From DVED01 sp963838375 (GTDB lineage: Bacteria > Cyanobacteriota > Cyanobacteriia > Cyanobacteriales > Geitlerinemataceae): a stretch of DNA of 64,000 bases. Position numbers and translations under genes: made by a program. Where the stretch lies: assembly GCA_963838375.1 (NCBI GenBank), contig CAWIQY010000006.1:62001-126000 (forward strand), read 5' to 3'. Positions 16,070-24,313 of the stretch are shown in pieces. The notes under the pieces were generated by a model. The model saw nothing but the letters and a program-made list of their open reading frames with translations, was not told where the DNA came from and did not search any database. Numbering within the stretch: the first letter of the stretch is position 1; every line of letters starts with the position of its first letter.

Positions 16070-16759
16070 ATGGTATCGGAACTTCTACAAGCTTTTGTTT
16101 TGGGCAACGGTGCAATTCTCACCAATGCCTGTATGCTGCCTTTATATCCCGGTACGATCGCGTTTTTGGGAAGTGGAGTCTCTGGCAAACGCAACCGCTG
16201 GGTGACTACTGGGCTGGGCGTTGCCGTCCTCGGGGGCATTCTCAGCATGACGATCGCCATTGGCGCCATTTTATATGTCATTAGTGCATCGTTTGCCGCC
16301 ACCTTACCTTATATTCTACCTGCGGTTTACGGGGCGGTGATCGTTCTGGGAGCGTTGATGGTACTGGGCTACAACCCCTTCGCCCGATTGCTGACCCCGC
16401 AGGCCCCAGAAGCGAAAAATCCCTTTGCTACAGCCTACTTCTACGGGTTGATGTTCGGTCCGATGACGTTACCCTGCACCGGTCCGATTATTACGGCGGC
16501 GTTTGTTCTCAGTGTAGACGGGGCGGGCGCTTTTTCGGGTAATGCCTTGCTGTCGCGCCTGCTGTACTTCGTCTGTTTCGGTTTGGGGTTCGGCTGGCCC
16601 CTGTTGTTGTTACCGATGCTGGCAAGTGCCAGCCAACGCCGATTTGTCGGTTGGACAACTCGGTATCGGCAATTGCTGGTACGCCTGTCGGGAACGTTGT
16701 TGGTGGTTATTGGTGTGTTCGGGATTTGGACGGAATTACTGCCCAATCTTAGATCTTAA
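16070..16759 (+). CDS. ccdA: CcdA/DsbD-type thiol-disulfide transporter membrane protein
   Basis: A 229-residue protein with six predicted membrane helices. The two family Cys residues lie in helices 1 and 4: NACMLPLYPG near residue 20 and TLPCTGPIIT near residue 137, a spacing and Pro context typical of CcdA-like cytochrome-c-biogenesis proteins. CcdA passes reducing equivalents from cytoplasmic thioredoxin to extracytoplasmic thiol proteins. The adjacent upstream TlpA-like lipoprotein is the natural acceptor. This may be the cytochrome c maturation CcdA or a paralogue dedicated to the lipoprotein. The stop codon is the first heptamer of a TAAGTAA array. Confidence 0.8.
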   Translation: MVSELLQAFVLGNGAILTNACMLPLYPGTIAFLGSGVSGKRNRWVTTGLGVAVLGGILSMTIAIGAILYVISASFAATLPYILPAVYGAVIVLGALMVLGYNPFARLLTPQAPEAKNPFATAYFYGLMFGPMTLPCTGPIITAAFVLSVDGAGAFSGNALLSRLLYFVCFGLGFGWPLLLLPMLASASQRRFVGWTTRYRQLLVRLSGTLLVVIGVFGIWTELLPNLRS

Positions 16760-16791
16760 GTAATAAGTGATAAGTGATAAGTAATAAGTAG
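16757..16791. repeat. TAAGTAA-type heptanucleotide repeat array
   Basis: About five imperfect heptamers (TAAGTAA, TAAGTGA) start at the stop codon of the CcdA-like gene. The same type of array occurs at 38025-38130 and 53843-53924, with a short version after the sigma factor at 17620-17637. Confidence 0.8.
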
Positions 16792-16837
16792 CTTGTTAAT
16801 TATTACGTTATATAGCAGGCGCGGACAGATTCTGATA

Positions 16838-16962
16838 GGGGCGTTAGCGTTAGCGTTAGCGTTAGCGAAGCCATGCCGCAGGCTATAGCCATGCCGCAGG
16901 CTATAGCATTTGCCTGACAATTCCAGATACAAACCGATAAAATTTATGCAGATGCTTCGCCC
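16838..16962. repeat. inverted-repeat element (GGGGCGAAGC family) with internal tandem expansions
   Basis: The right arm GATGCTTCGCCC (16951-16962) and the centre match the 65-bp elements at 53966-54030 and 56748-56812. The left arm GGGGCGAAGCATTTG is split here. After GGGGCG comes a GCGTTA hexamer repeated four times (16841-16864), then GAAGC, then an 18-bp unit (CCATGCCGCAGGCTATAG) in two copies (16871-16906), then GCATTTG. It looks like a mini inverted-repeat element into which simple repeats have expanded. Confidence 0.65.
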
Positions 16963-17001
16963 TGCGACTCCAACGGAATTAACTATATCAGAGAGCGCTA
17001 G

Positions 17002-17622
17002 ATGGAGGAACGCATATTGAATGGTAAGGGGAATGGGCAAATTGAAGATCGATCGCATGGCTCCATGTCTCCCACAGATCTCGACCTCTATCGCTCCTTG
17101 CAAAGCGGCAATTCGTCGGCGCTGGCGGCGATTTACGATCGCTATGGCAGCTTGGTTTACGGTTTGGCGCTAAAACTGCTGACCAACGCTCAGGAAGCCG
17201 AAGATCTGACTCAAGAGATATTTCTCGCACTTTGGCATCAGGGCAACTATCACAGCGATCGCGGTTCTCTTGGGGGTTTTTTGACGGTGTTAACGCGATC
17301 GCGAGCCATAGACCGTTTACGATCGCGCAGCCGCCGGGTCAAATTGTTGGGACAATGGAGTCAAACCCTGACCGAACATCCAAAAGGTCTGACTCCTTTT
17401 GAAGATGCCACCATTCGAGAGCGCCGAGTGCGGGTTCGCGATGCCCTGCAACACTTACCCGAAAAACTCCGCAAAGTCTTAGAAATGTCTTATTACGAAG
17501 ATTTGAGTCAGTCAGCGATCGCCGATCGCTTGGGCATACCTTTGGGAACGGTGAAAACTCGATCGCGCCAAGGACTTCTGAAGCTCCGACAGCGCCTGAA
17601 AGAGGTTCTGGGGGAATATTAG
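17002..17622 (+). CDS. sigG: ECF-type RNA polymerase sigma factor (group 3/4 sigma-70)
   Basis: The 206-residue product contains sigma region 2 (ALAAIYDRYGSLVYGLALKL, then DLTQEIFLALW, residues about 45-105) and region 4 (LRKVLEMSYYEDLSQSAIAD, then LGIPLGTVKTRSRQGLLKLR, residues 150-195). Regions 1 and 3 are absent, so it is an extracytoplasmic-function sigma factor. The anti-sigma-like gene 94 bp downstream on the same strand is the expected partner. It resembles cyanobacterial SigG, which answers envelope or membrane stress, but the symbol is tentative. The ATG at 17002 is the first usable start. Confidence 0.85.
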   Translation: MEERILNGKGNGQIEDRSHGSMSPTDLDLYRSLQSGNSSALAAIYDRYGSLVYGLALKLLTNAQEAEDLTQEIFLALWHQGNYHSDRGSLGGFLTVLTRSRAIDRLRSRSRRVKLLGQWSQTLTEHPKGLTPFEDATIRERRVRVRDALQHLPEKLRKVLEMSYYEDLSQSAIADRLGIPLGTVKTRSRQGLLKLRQRLKEVLGEY

Positions 17623-17716
17623 TAATAAGTAGTAAGTATATCGAGGTGGGGAACATTTCCTCGCCGTCTTCTCTCCTAACTTCCTGCCATTCCTATACCC
17701 ATCATCGTAACTGGTT

Positions 17717-18547
17717 ATGACTCCCGATCGCATTGAAGAACTCACCGCCGGATACGTTCTCGCAAACCTGAGTCCTGAGGAAACCGAGGAGTTCGAGCAA
17801 CTGCTGAAGGCTCGTCCACAACTGAGCCGAGAGGTCGAGCTAATGCGGGAAACCCTGGCCTTGATGCCTTACGCGCTACCGGAAACCGCTCCTCCGCCTC
17901 GTTTACGATCGAATCTGCTCAACACGATCGATCCCCCCCAAGTCAGAAACGCGATCGCTCCTCGTATCTTTGTGGCAACGGGTGCGATCGCCGCTTTAGC
18001 CTTATTCGCGTTAGGTTGGGATAACTACCGCTTGCGTCGCCAACTCGCCCAAGTGCAACCCTCACTCCCTGAGTTTAGCCGCATGGTTGTCAGTCCCGAA
18101 GTTCTCCGCGCCAATGATTGGGATGGGGTGACGCGCTTGCTGCAAGATCACGCCAAATCGATCGATCGGCAAAGCGGACCGGTAGATATGATTTCCGCCA
18201 ACGCCACGGAAATTGTCGGACGATTGGCGCCTCAGTCCGCAGTTTCCCGACCCGCACCGGTTCTCGCCAAAGCCAACGTGCAACTCCTCGGCGGCAGCGT
18301 TTGCAAGTTGGGCAAAATTCAAGGCATTCGCTTTACCTATCAACTTGGTAACGATCGACTGATTTCGTTTTATCAACTCGAAGCGTCGGAACGATCGGCA
18401 TTTCCCGATACCGGAAGCGATCGACTTTACATCCAATCTTCTAACAATCCGGGGACGATCGTTTGGCAGCAAGGTTCTTTTTTGTATGCGATCGTTTCTG
18501 AGTTACCCCCAGAAGAACTTCAGCAGATTGTTGCCAGCATTCGTTAA
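17717..18547 (+). CDS. anti-sigma factor, RskA-like, single membrane helix
   Basis: The 276-residue protein has a short cytoplasmic N-terminal domain (ELTAGYVLANLSPEETEEFE), the region that binds sigma in RskA-type anti-sigma factors. A membrane helix follows (about residues 83-101, IFVATGAIAALALFALGW), then a roughly 170-residue extracytoplasmic domain with one Cys. No HxxxCxxC zinc motif is present, so it belongs to the zinc-less class. Being directly behind the ECF sigma gene, it presumably holds that sigma at the membrane and releases it on regulated proteolysis. Confidence 0.8.
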   Translation: MTPDRIEELTAGYVLANLSPEETEEFEQLLKARPQLSREVELMRETLALMPYALPETAPPPRLRSNLLNTIDPPQVRNAIAPRIFVATGAIAALALFALGWDNYRLRRQLAQVQPSLPEFSRMVVSPEVLRANDWDGVTRLLQDHAKSIDRQSGPVDMISANATEIVGRLAPQSAVSRPAPVLAKANVQLLGGSVCKLGKIQGIRFTYQLGNDRLISFYQLEASERSAFPDTGSDRLYIQSSNNPGTIVWQQGSFLYAIVSELPPEELQQIVASIR

Positions 18548-18954
18548 TGACAAGTTTCTAGAAGTCTACATTCGCCGGAAGCAAACTCGGTGAGTTGGCG
18601 CACGAAAACAGAAAGCTAAAACAATATCGTGTTTGGGAATACCGAAGTCAACCTGTTGGTTGGCAACGCCGATTTCGATATCATTACACAATACGATCGA
18701 GCTTTTGACTAAAGTAGTTTTTGATTCTGTTGATATGATTTCAACCGCCCCATTTTCACTTTTACGAGTCGTCTTAAGACGACTTGAGCTATTAGCCTGG
18801 GACTTAAGTCCCAGGCGATTTCCAACGCAGCCCAACCCGCCAAGCCAAGGGTTTAAGCCCTTGGCTAATAGCTAAAGTCCTCTCAAGAGGACTATCTATC
18901 CTGAGCAATTTCTATTCAGATTTAGAGATGTGTGTTGACCCGTTTTCCACTTCC
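18548..18954. other. gene-free region containing a composite palindrome element
   Basis: About 400 bp between the anti-sigma gene and pepP, which converge on it. The small open frames here have no family resemblance. Its main content is the palindrome element at 18764-18893, listed separately. Confidence 0.5.
18764..18893. repeat. composite palindromic repeat, copy 1
   Basis: Four successive perfect or near-perfect palindromes occur: GTCGTCTTAAGACGAC (18768-18783), CCTGGGACTTAAGTCCCAGG (18796-18815), GCCAAGGG...CCCTTGGC (18844-18865) and AGTCCTCT...AGAGGACT (18876-18893). They are joined by GAGCTATTAG and CTAATAGCT linkers. The same order of hairpins and linkers recurs at 35561-35675. It may act as a transcript-end structure between the two convergent genes, but its recurrence indicates a dispersed element. 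Confidence 0.75.
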
Positions 18955-20260
18955 TTACCTTTCCATTTCCTCCACCGACTTCGGCACACCTGCCGTCAAA
19001 ATTTCGCATCCACTTTCCGTCACTAACACATCATCTTCAATTCGTATCCCAATCCCATGCCATTGAGCATCAACTTCCGGTTGTCCCTCCACTTGTTTGA
19101 GAAATGGAGAGATATAAATCCCCGGTTCTACCGTGAGAACTTGACCTGGTTGTAGAATTTGCCATGCTTCTTCGCTATGTCGATACGCTCCGGCATCGTG
19201 GACATCTAACCCCAGCCAATGTCCAGTTTTGTGCATATAGAACGGTTTGTATTTCTCCTCTTTAAGAATTTCCTCGATATTGCCGACTAGCAATCCTAAT
19301 TCCATCAAACCTTCAACGATCGTCCGTGACCGCCGCATCGTGGTGTTCGTTATACGGAATTCCCGGTTTGACTTTCTCTAATGCCTTCTTTTGTGCTTCT
19401 AAAACCAGTTCGTAAATAATCTTTTGATTAGGTTTAAATTTCCCACCAACCGGAAATGTTCTGGTAATATCTGAGTTATAATATTGATAGCAACATCCAG
19501 CATCAATCAGGAGCAAATCGCCATCCTGCATTTGTTTATCGTTTTCCACATAGTGCAGAATACAAGAATTGCCCCCAGAAGCGACGATCGAAGGATACGC
19601 CGGACTTCCCCCATTCACCCCAAATAACCGTTCCATCTCCGCCTGAATTTCGTATTCATAGCGTCCCGGACGTGCCATTTCCCGTGCTAAATTGTGCGCT
19701 TCCACCGCCAGATCGGCGGCACGACGCATCAACACCAATTCCTCCGTCGTCTTAATTTGCCGCATGGGATCGGTTAATACCGCCGAATCTTCGATCGCCC
19801 TCGGTCCTGTTCCCCGGCGGTAGTATAATCGGCATTGTTGCTGCCAGTGCTGGAAAATAATATTGTCGAACGATCGAGCTCGACCGATATGATAATAAAT
19901 TCGATCGGCTTTTTCCAAATATTGCGGCAATTTTTCATTCAATTCGGCGATCGAATATGCCTCATCCGCACCGTACTTTTCCTTAGCCAAATCCACTCCG
20001 GTTCGATATCCCGTCCAAGTTTCCTTCTCAATATCCTTCGGCTGTACAAACAACACAAATCGGTGTTCGCTGTGGTGAGGTGCAAACACTGCCACCGCAT
20101 TCGGTTCGTTAAACCCCGTCAGATAGAAAAAATTGCTATCTTGGCGAAAATTATATTCCACATCATTGTGCATCACCGCCATCGGCGCACTGCGAAAAAT
20201 CGCCGTGCCGCTGCCGACTTTCGCCATTAATTGTTCTCTTCTTTGACGGTATATTTCCAT
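18955..20260 (-). pseudogene. pepP: Xaa-Pro aminopeptidase (aminopeptidase P), single frameshift
   Basis: The N-terminal frame (ATG 20260, MEIYRQRREQLMAKVGSGTA) carries the creatinase-like domain and the first metal ligands of the pita-bread fold, LLLIDAGCCYQYYNSDITRTFP. It breaks near 19325-19335 after NEHHDAAV. The rest continues in another frame with RTIVEGLMELGL, HKTGHWLGLDVHD (His ligand), LTVEPGIYIS (Glu) and GIGIRIEDDVLVT (Glu). Removing one base restores about 436 residues, the usual length. The enzyme removes N-terminal residues before proline using two Mn ions. All metal ligands are intact, so the break is recent or a sequencing error. Confidence 0.9.
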
Positions 20261-20304
20261 AGTGGCTAGTTGCTAGTTGAGTAGTGACAAATCATCAACG
20301 ATCG

Positions 20305-21084
20305 TTAAGAAAATTGATAACTTAAAACGACAATTGCCGTTCCAGTTTCCGGGAGATCTCTAGGACTAAAGGACATCGTATCGTTACCAACTCGGCGAAC
20401 TTCCTTATCCCCAACCAACGCCAGAAAATCATCTAACGGTTGGATATCGCAAGTCGTTTCGTCGGCGGCTTGGGTGCGATAGTGGGTGGGAATCACAATT
20501 TTGGGACTCAGCAATTCCATTGCCGCCACAGCTTCCTCGGGATTATAGGCTTTGGGACCGCCACCGACAGGCAACAGCAACACATCCGGACGCCCCATGA
20601 GGATTTGTTGATCGAAGTCGATGGGGGCAGCGGCGCCGCCGAGATGGAGGATTTTGACTCCTGCCTGTGTCCATCCCCAGACAATATTCGTGCCGAATTG
20701 CCTGCCACCTCGATCGTCGTGATCGGTTTTGATCCCCTGAAATTGCAGATTGCCCAAGCGATACGCACCCGGTTCAAACAGCAATTTTTGGTTTTCTGGC
20801 AACTCTTCTAGATTACCCTCATCGAGCAGTAAACTACTGACTAAAACCAGATCTGCATCGGCAGTAGGTGTTCGATATCCTGCTGTACAACCCGCCGGAC
20901 GGAATGGATTCACCAAAATTTTCTTGCCACCGCCGGAAAACAGAAAACAGGTATGGCCCAGCCACCGAACGGAAAGACTATTGTTGGTTTGAGCTTGGGA
21001 AACCCCAGCACGAGTAGCGATTGCTGTTGTTGCTGCAGCTAACAAACCGCTTTGCATATAGCGAATAACTTGTCGTCGTTTCAT
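20305..21084 (-). CDS. MBL-fold (UlaG-like) protein with signal peptide, metal motif degenerate
   Basis: A 259-residue protein with a twin-arginine-like leader (MKRRQVIRYMQSG, then a hydrophobic Ala-rich stretch to about residue 31), so it is probably exported. The fold matches UlaG-type metallo-beta-lactamase proteins: VRWLGHTCFLF, KILVNPFRP, ILHLGGAA, DVLLLPVGGG and IVIPTHYR. The usual HxHxDH metal motif, expected after ADLVLVS, reads SLLLDEGN here, and HLGD reads HLGG. Most metal ligands are therefore missing and hydrolase activity is doubtful. It precedes pepP on the same strand with a 44-bp gap. Confidence 0.8.
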   Translation of the reverse strand: MKRRQVIRYMQSGLLAAATTAIATRAGVSQAQTNNSLSVRWLGHTCFLFSGGGKKILVNPFRPAGCTAGYRTPTADADLVLVSSLLLDEGNLEELPENQKLLFEPGAYRLGNLQFQGIKTDHDDRGGRQFGTNIVWGWTQAGVKILHLGGAAAPIDFDQQILMGRPDVLLLPVGGGPKAYNPEEAVAAMELLSPKIVIPTHYRTQAADETTCDIQPLDDFLALVGDKEVRRVGNDTMSFSPRDLPETGTAIVVLSYQFS

Positions 21085-21144
21085 GCTTTCTTGGTACTCG
21101 GTAATTGGTAATTAGTAATGCTCGATAGAACTGCTCGCCACTAG

Positions 21145-21735
21145 CTACGAACAAACTTTCAAAAAATTTTTTAAGATCGTTTTACCGGAATGAGTCAAGA
21201 TACTTTCGGGGTGAAATTGTACACCTTCTATGTGGGGATATTTTCGGTGGCGCACGCCCATAATCGTTCCATCTTCTAACCAAGCCGTAATTTCTAGCAC
21301 ATCGGGGCAAGAGGCACGATCGACGATCAAACTGTGATAACGAGTGGCTGTCAAGGGATTCTCCAACCCTTGGAAAACTCCAACTCCAGCATGAATCACC
21401 TCAGAGGTTTTTCCGTGCATCAATTCCGGCGCGGAAACAATTTTTCCACCGAACACTTGTCCGATACTTTGATGACCCAAACAAACACCCAAAATCGGCA
21501 GCGTCGCGCCTAATTCTCGAATGATATCCATGGAAACTCCCCCATCTTCAGGGCGACCGGGACCGGGAGAAATGACGACACCTGCGGCTTGAGAGTTGCG
21601 AATTTCTTCAAGAGAAATTCGATCGTTTCGGTACACTTCAATATCAGCCGCTACAGGTAATTGCGATCCCAATTCTCCTAAATACTGTACTAAGTTATAG
21701 GTGAAGCTATCGTAATTATCGATGACAATAATCAT
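21145..21735 (-). CDS. trpG: anthranilate synthase component II (glutamine amidotransferase)
   Basis: The 196-residue protein is a class I glutamine amidotransferase: MIIVIDNYDSFTYNLVQYLG at the start, the nucleophile Cys in GVCLGHQSIGQ, and the His-Glu pair in VQFHPESILT. It releases ammonia from glutamine for anthranilate or aminodeoxychorismate synthase, in tryptophan or folate synthesis. It follows ybeY and dgkA on the same strand; I recall this gene order from other cyanobacteria. TrpG and PabA cannot be separated from sequence alone, and one protein may serve both pathways. Confidence 0.93.
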   Translation of the reverse strand: MIIVIDNYDSFTYNLVQYLGELGSQLPVAADIEVYRNDRISLEEIRNSQAAGVVISPGPGRPEDGGVSMDIIRELGATLPILGVCLGHQSIGQVFGGKIVSAPELMHGKTSEVIHAGVGVFQGLENPLTATRYHSLIVDRASCPDVLEITAWLEDGTIMGVRHRKYPHIEGVQFHPESILTHSGKTILKNFLKVCS

Positions 21736-22073
21736 TAATCATTGTTAAGGGAAAAGAGCAAAGTTTTTTATTATCTCTTTGTATTAGATCGCAGTTTTTT
21801 AAGTTAGATCCGATATTTTAGATCCGATCTTCAACATCGTTATAGCCGGTTTTGACAGTGTTGTAAGCAGAGAGTGCTAACTGCTAATCTCTATAAGAGA
21901 GAAAAAATTATAACATAGGATTGAGATATTTTTAACCGATCGACCGATCGCGACAAAACTAAGCAGGAGAATACGGAGACCTCCACAAAGGTGAGAAAAC
22001 ACGGGCTAAAAAATAACAGTCTTATCTCCAAAAAATGCCCTGGTTTACAGGCGCGAATCTCGCTGGGAAACCT
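21736..22073. other. gene-free stretch between dgkA and trpG
   Basis: About 340 bp, AT-rich in the half next to trpG. It contains a lone GAGTGCTAA, which resembles half of a CIRCE operator, but no matching TTAGCACTC half is present. I see no gene, RNA or clear terminator. Confidence 0.4.
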
Positions 22074-22583
22074 CTAAATGTCGAGTGCTGTTCCCACCAC
22101 TGCCAACAAGGGCGGAACCAGCAAAGAACTGGCGACTAATAAGGCTGCCAACGCTGAGATCATCACCGCACCTGCCGCACAATCTTTGGCAATTTTAGCC
22201 AAGGGATGATAGTTTTGTTCGATCGTCAGATCGACGACCGACTCCAGGGCAGTATTTAACAATTCCATCGCTAAAACAATCCCGATCGTCAGCCCGATGA
22301 CTGACATTTTAACCGCTCCTACATTCAGGCACAATCCCAAACCAATGGCAAGACTACCAATAGTCACATGAATGCGAAAGTTACGCTGTGTTGCAAAAGC
22401 ATAAGAAATCCCAGCCCAAGCGTACTTAAAACTCACGAACAAGTTCTGGGCGACTTGCCAGGATAAGTCTCGATTGGGCTTGCCATCTAGGAGAGGGCTT
22501 TTAGTCGTCTGCCTTTGCAGTTTTTGATTGACGAAGGGGAACTTCACAGGCTTGTTTTCGGATAAGATTTCGCTTGATTTCAT
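22074..22583 (-). CDS. dgkA: diacylglycerol kinase family protein
   Basis: A 169-residue protein with a hydrophilic N-terminal extension of about 50 residues and then the small integral-membrane DgkA/undecaprenol-kinase domain with three helices. Signature segments are FKYAWAGISYAFATQRNFRIH, the Glu-rich catalytic MELLNTALESVVDL and HPLAKIAKDCAAGAVM. It phosphorylates diacylglycerol or undecaprenol, recycling lipid carriers. The gene starts 81 bp after ybeY on the same strand. Confidence 0.92.
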   Translation of the reverse strand: MKSSEILSENKPVKFPFVNQKLQRQTTKSPLLDGKPNRDLSWQVAQNLFVSFKYAWAGISYAFATQRNFRIHVTIGSLAIGLGLCLNVGAVKMSVIGLTIGIVLAMELLNTALESVVDLTIEQNYHPLAKIAKDCAAGAVMISALAALLVASSLLVPPLLAVVGTALDI

Positions 22584-22664
22584 AGGTCAACTTGCACGCC
22601 GATTGAGGAATAACAATATGATAAATGCAGTAAATCTCATGCTCAGTATAGTCGAGTACCGACT

Positions 22665-23184
22665 TTAAGCCCACTGAGTGGGAGGACTTAATCCAACGAC
22701 TTGGAGTAAGTCCGCTTGTCGCTCCAACATATCCTGCAAGCTGTCTTCGTCGGGATGATCCCAACCCAGGAGGTGGAGAAGTCCATGGGCTGCCAGCCAT
22801 GCCAGTTCGACAATTTCCGAGTGCTGCTGCTGTTGGGCTTGACGAACGGCAGTTTCGACAGAAATGGCGATATCGCCTAAATAGAGGGGCATATTGCCTG
22901 GGTGAGGAATGCCGGCTTCTAGGGCAGCGAACGCCAGAACATCGGTTGCGCGATCTTGATGTCGGTACTGGTGATTCAAAGTTTGAATCTCTTCATCATT
23001 AGTTAGACGCACATTAAGTTCGTAGGTTTCGGCGAGAGGGAGATCGCAATGCAATGCTTGCAACCACTGGCGAAACCACATCTCCCAAGTATCTTGGGAA
23101 AGTTTTTCGATTCGACTCTCGAACGTCTGCACTATCAATTTGGAGCTTTTCAAAACAGGCTTGCACGCTGACCTCAATTTCCAT
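22665..23184 (-). pseudogene. ybeY: endoribonuclease YbeY (16S rRNA maturation), frameshift near the N-terminus
   Basis: The main frame holds the zinc-binding motif HGLLHLLGWDH, plus ATDVLAFAALE and LGDIAISVETA, all diagnostic of YbeY, an endoribonuclease for rRNA maturation and ribosome quality control. The typical YbeY beginning (MEIEVSVQACFEKLQ, ATG at 23184) lies in another frame. It joins the main frame if one T is removed from the plus-strand TTTTT run at 23103-23107. The restored protein has about 172 residues. If the break is real, translation would need an internal start and would lose the first beta strand. Confidence 0.9.
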
Positions 23185-23217
23185 GCCTTAACATTCTCAA
23201 TCCGGATAGTCGATGGT

Positions 23218-23403
23218 TTAGCGGGTTAGATACGAGACACCGACGAAAAAACCGATCAAGCCGATGGTCGTCAGTGCAAAGTGTTTGAGAGAGAGACCGC
23301 CTTTTTTGACCATGTTGCGCATGGCGAGTTTGACGTAACTTGGGGGTGGTTCGTTGGGAGTTGGGGAAGTGTTAGGAGTTGTGGGTGTGGGAGATTCGCT
23401 CAT
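23218..23403 (-). CDS. small single-helix membrane protein, DUF3285 family
   Basis: A 61-residue protein from ATG 23403 (MSESPTPTTPNTSPTP), with a Pro/Thr-rich start, the conserved PPSYVKLAMRNMVKKGG and one C-terminal membrane helix (HFALTTIGLIGFFVGVSYL). This matches the cyanobacteria-specific DUF3285 family, whose function is unknown. It lies just upstream of ybeY on the same strand with a 33-bp gap. Confidence 0.85.
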   Translation of the reverse strand: MSESPTPTTPNTSPTPNEPPPSYVKLAMRNMVKKGGLSLKHFALTTIGLIGFFVGVSYLTR

Positions 23404-23604
23404 TGTTTGAAAATGATTAGGGCTATATGCCACACCGTATCAGATTTTTCCCGAACTGGACAAGCCGTGGATTGGATGAGGCGATCGCAGTTTTGCTAAA
23501 CTCGATATAGTTGTTGAATCTAACCCGCTCTAGCCTTCTGTAAAGCGAGCTGCCAACTTTTGCAAATCTCGATTATTTTAAATCTTTAGAAGACTAACTC
23601 AAAA

Positions 23605-24252
23605 ATGACTCCATCGAACATCGAACCCATTATTTACTTCGGTCAGTTTGGAGAATATACCATTACCCAAACCGATCGCCAAGGTGTCATTGTTTACCGC
23701 GCCGGATTGGCAATTGCGGCTGTATGTTTTGCGGTAGGAACGGCTTTGGCGCTGTGGAACGGAAACGATCCGGCTATCCAAACTGCGCTGACGCCGCTGT
23801 ATTTTGTCTTTTGCCTAGCTCTCGGTGTCAGCCTGCTGACGATTCACATTTACATGGCGCAGTTGCATCGACTGCTACAAATATTTTGGCTGGTGGGTAC
23901 GGTAGCTGCGGTGGATGTGGCGCTGCAACATCCCGAACCCTTAGCGCTGACGGTTTTCCAAACTCCTAATACTTTATGGGGAATGGGCTTTACGTTTGTG
24001 GCGCTGACGGGAATCTATTTCAAAGAGGCATTTTGCTTCAACCGTCTCGAAACCAAGCTGTTAACTCCGGTTCTTCCTTTGTTGTTGTTGGGACATCTGT
24101 TTGGGGTGATGCCGATTAACGGAGAACGAGCGCTGTTGGCTTTGTGGGCTGTTCTATTTTTAGTTTTTGCCGGACGTAAAGTTGTTCAGGAAATTCCGCC
24201 GGATATTGGCGATAAGAGTGTGTTTGACTATTTGAAAAAGCAAAATGGGTAA
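23605..24252 (+). CDS. DUF2301-type integral membrane protein
   Basis: A 215-residue membrane protein with about six to seven hydrophobic helices. It starts MTPSNIEPIIYFGQFGEYTI and has GMGFTFVALTGIYFKEAFCF followed by VLPLLLLGHLFG, which I associate with the DUF2301 family of cyanobacteria and plastid-bearing eukaryotes. Function is unknown. It is divergent from DUF3285 and 61 bp before dprA. Confidence 0.8.
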   Translation: MTPSNIEPIIYFGQFGEYTITQTDRQGVIVYRAGLAIAAVCFAVGTALALWNGNDPAIQTALTPLYFVFCLALGVSLLTIHIYMAQLHRLLQIFWLVGTVAAVDVALQHPEPLALTVFQTPNTLWGMGFTFVALTGIYFKEAFCFNRLETKLLTPVLPLLLLGHLFGVMPINGERALLALWAVLFLVFAGRKVVQEIPPDIGDKSVFDYLKKQNG

Positions 24253-24269
24253 AAAGTAAAATGGGTAAT

Positions 24270-24298
24270 GGTGCGTTTCGTGCCTCAACACACCCTAC
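24270..24298 (+). repeat. dispersed GGTGCGTTTCGT...CACCCTAC element
   Basis: A 29-bp sequence starting GGTGCGTTTCGTGCCTCAAC and ending ACACCCTAC. Close copies occur at 56682-56710, 56865-56892, 57488-57517 (inverted) and 62712-62740 (inverted). It lies in the gap between the DUF2301 gene and dprA. Confidence 0.75.
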
Positions 24299-24313
24299 GA
24301 ACTAATACGTGTG

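Noticed and set aside
21870..21885. Possible CIRCE operator (GAGTGCTAA)
   Set aside because: Only one half is present; no TTAGCACTC lies nine bases upstream, and the neighbours are not chaperone genes.
22501..22800. 99-codon minus-strand frame overlapping ybeY and dgkA
   Set aside because: It overlaps the ends of both well-supported genes in another frame and lacks any domain.
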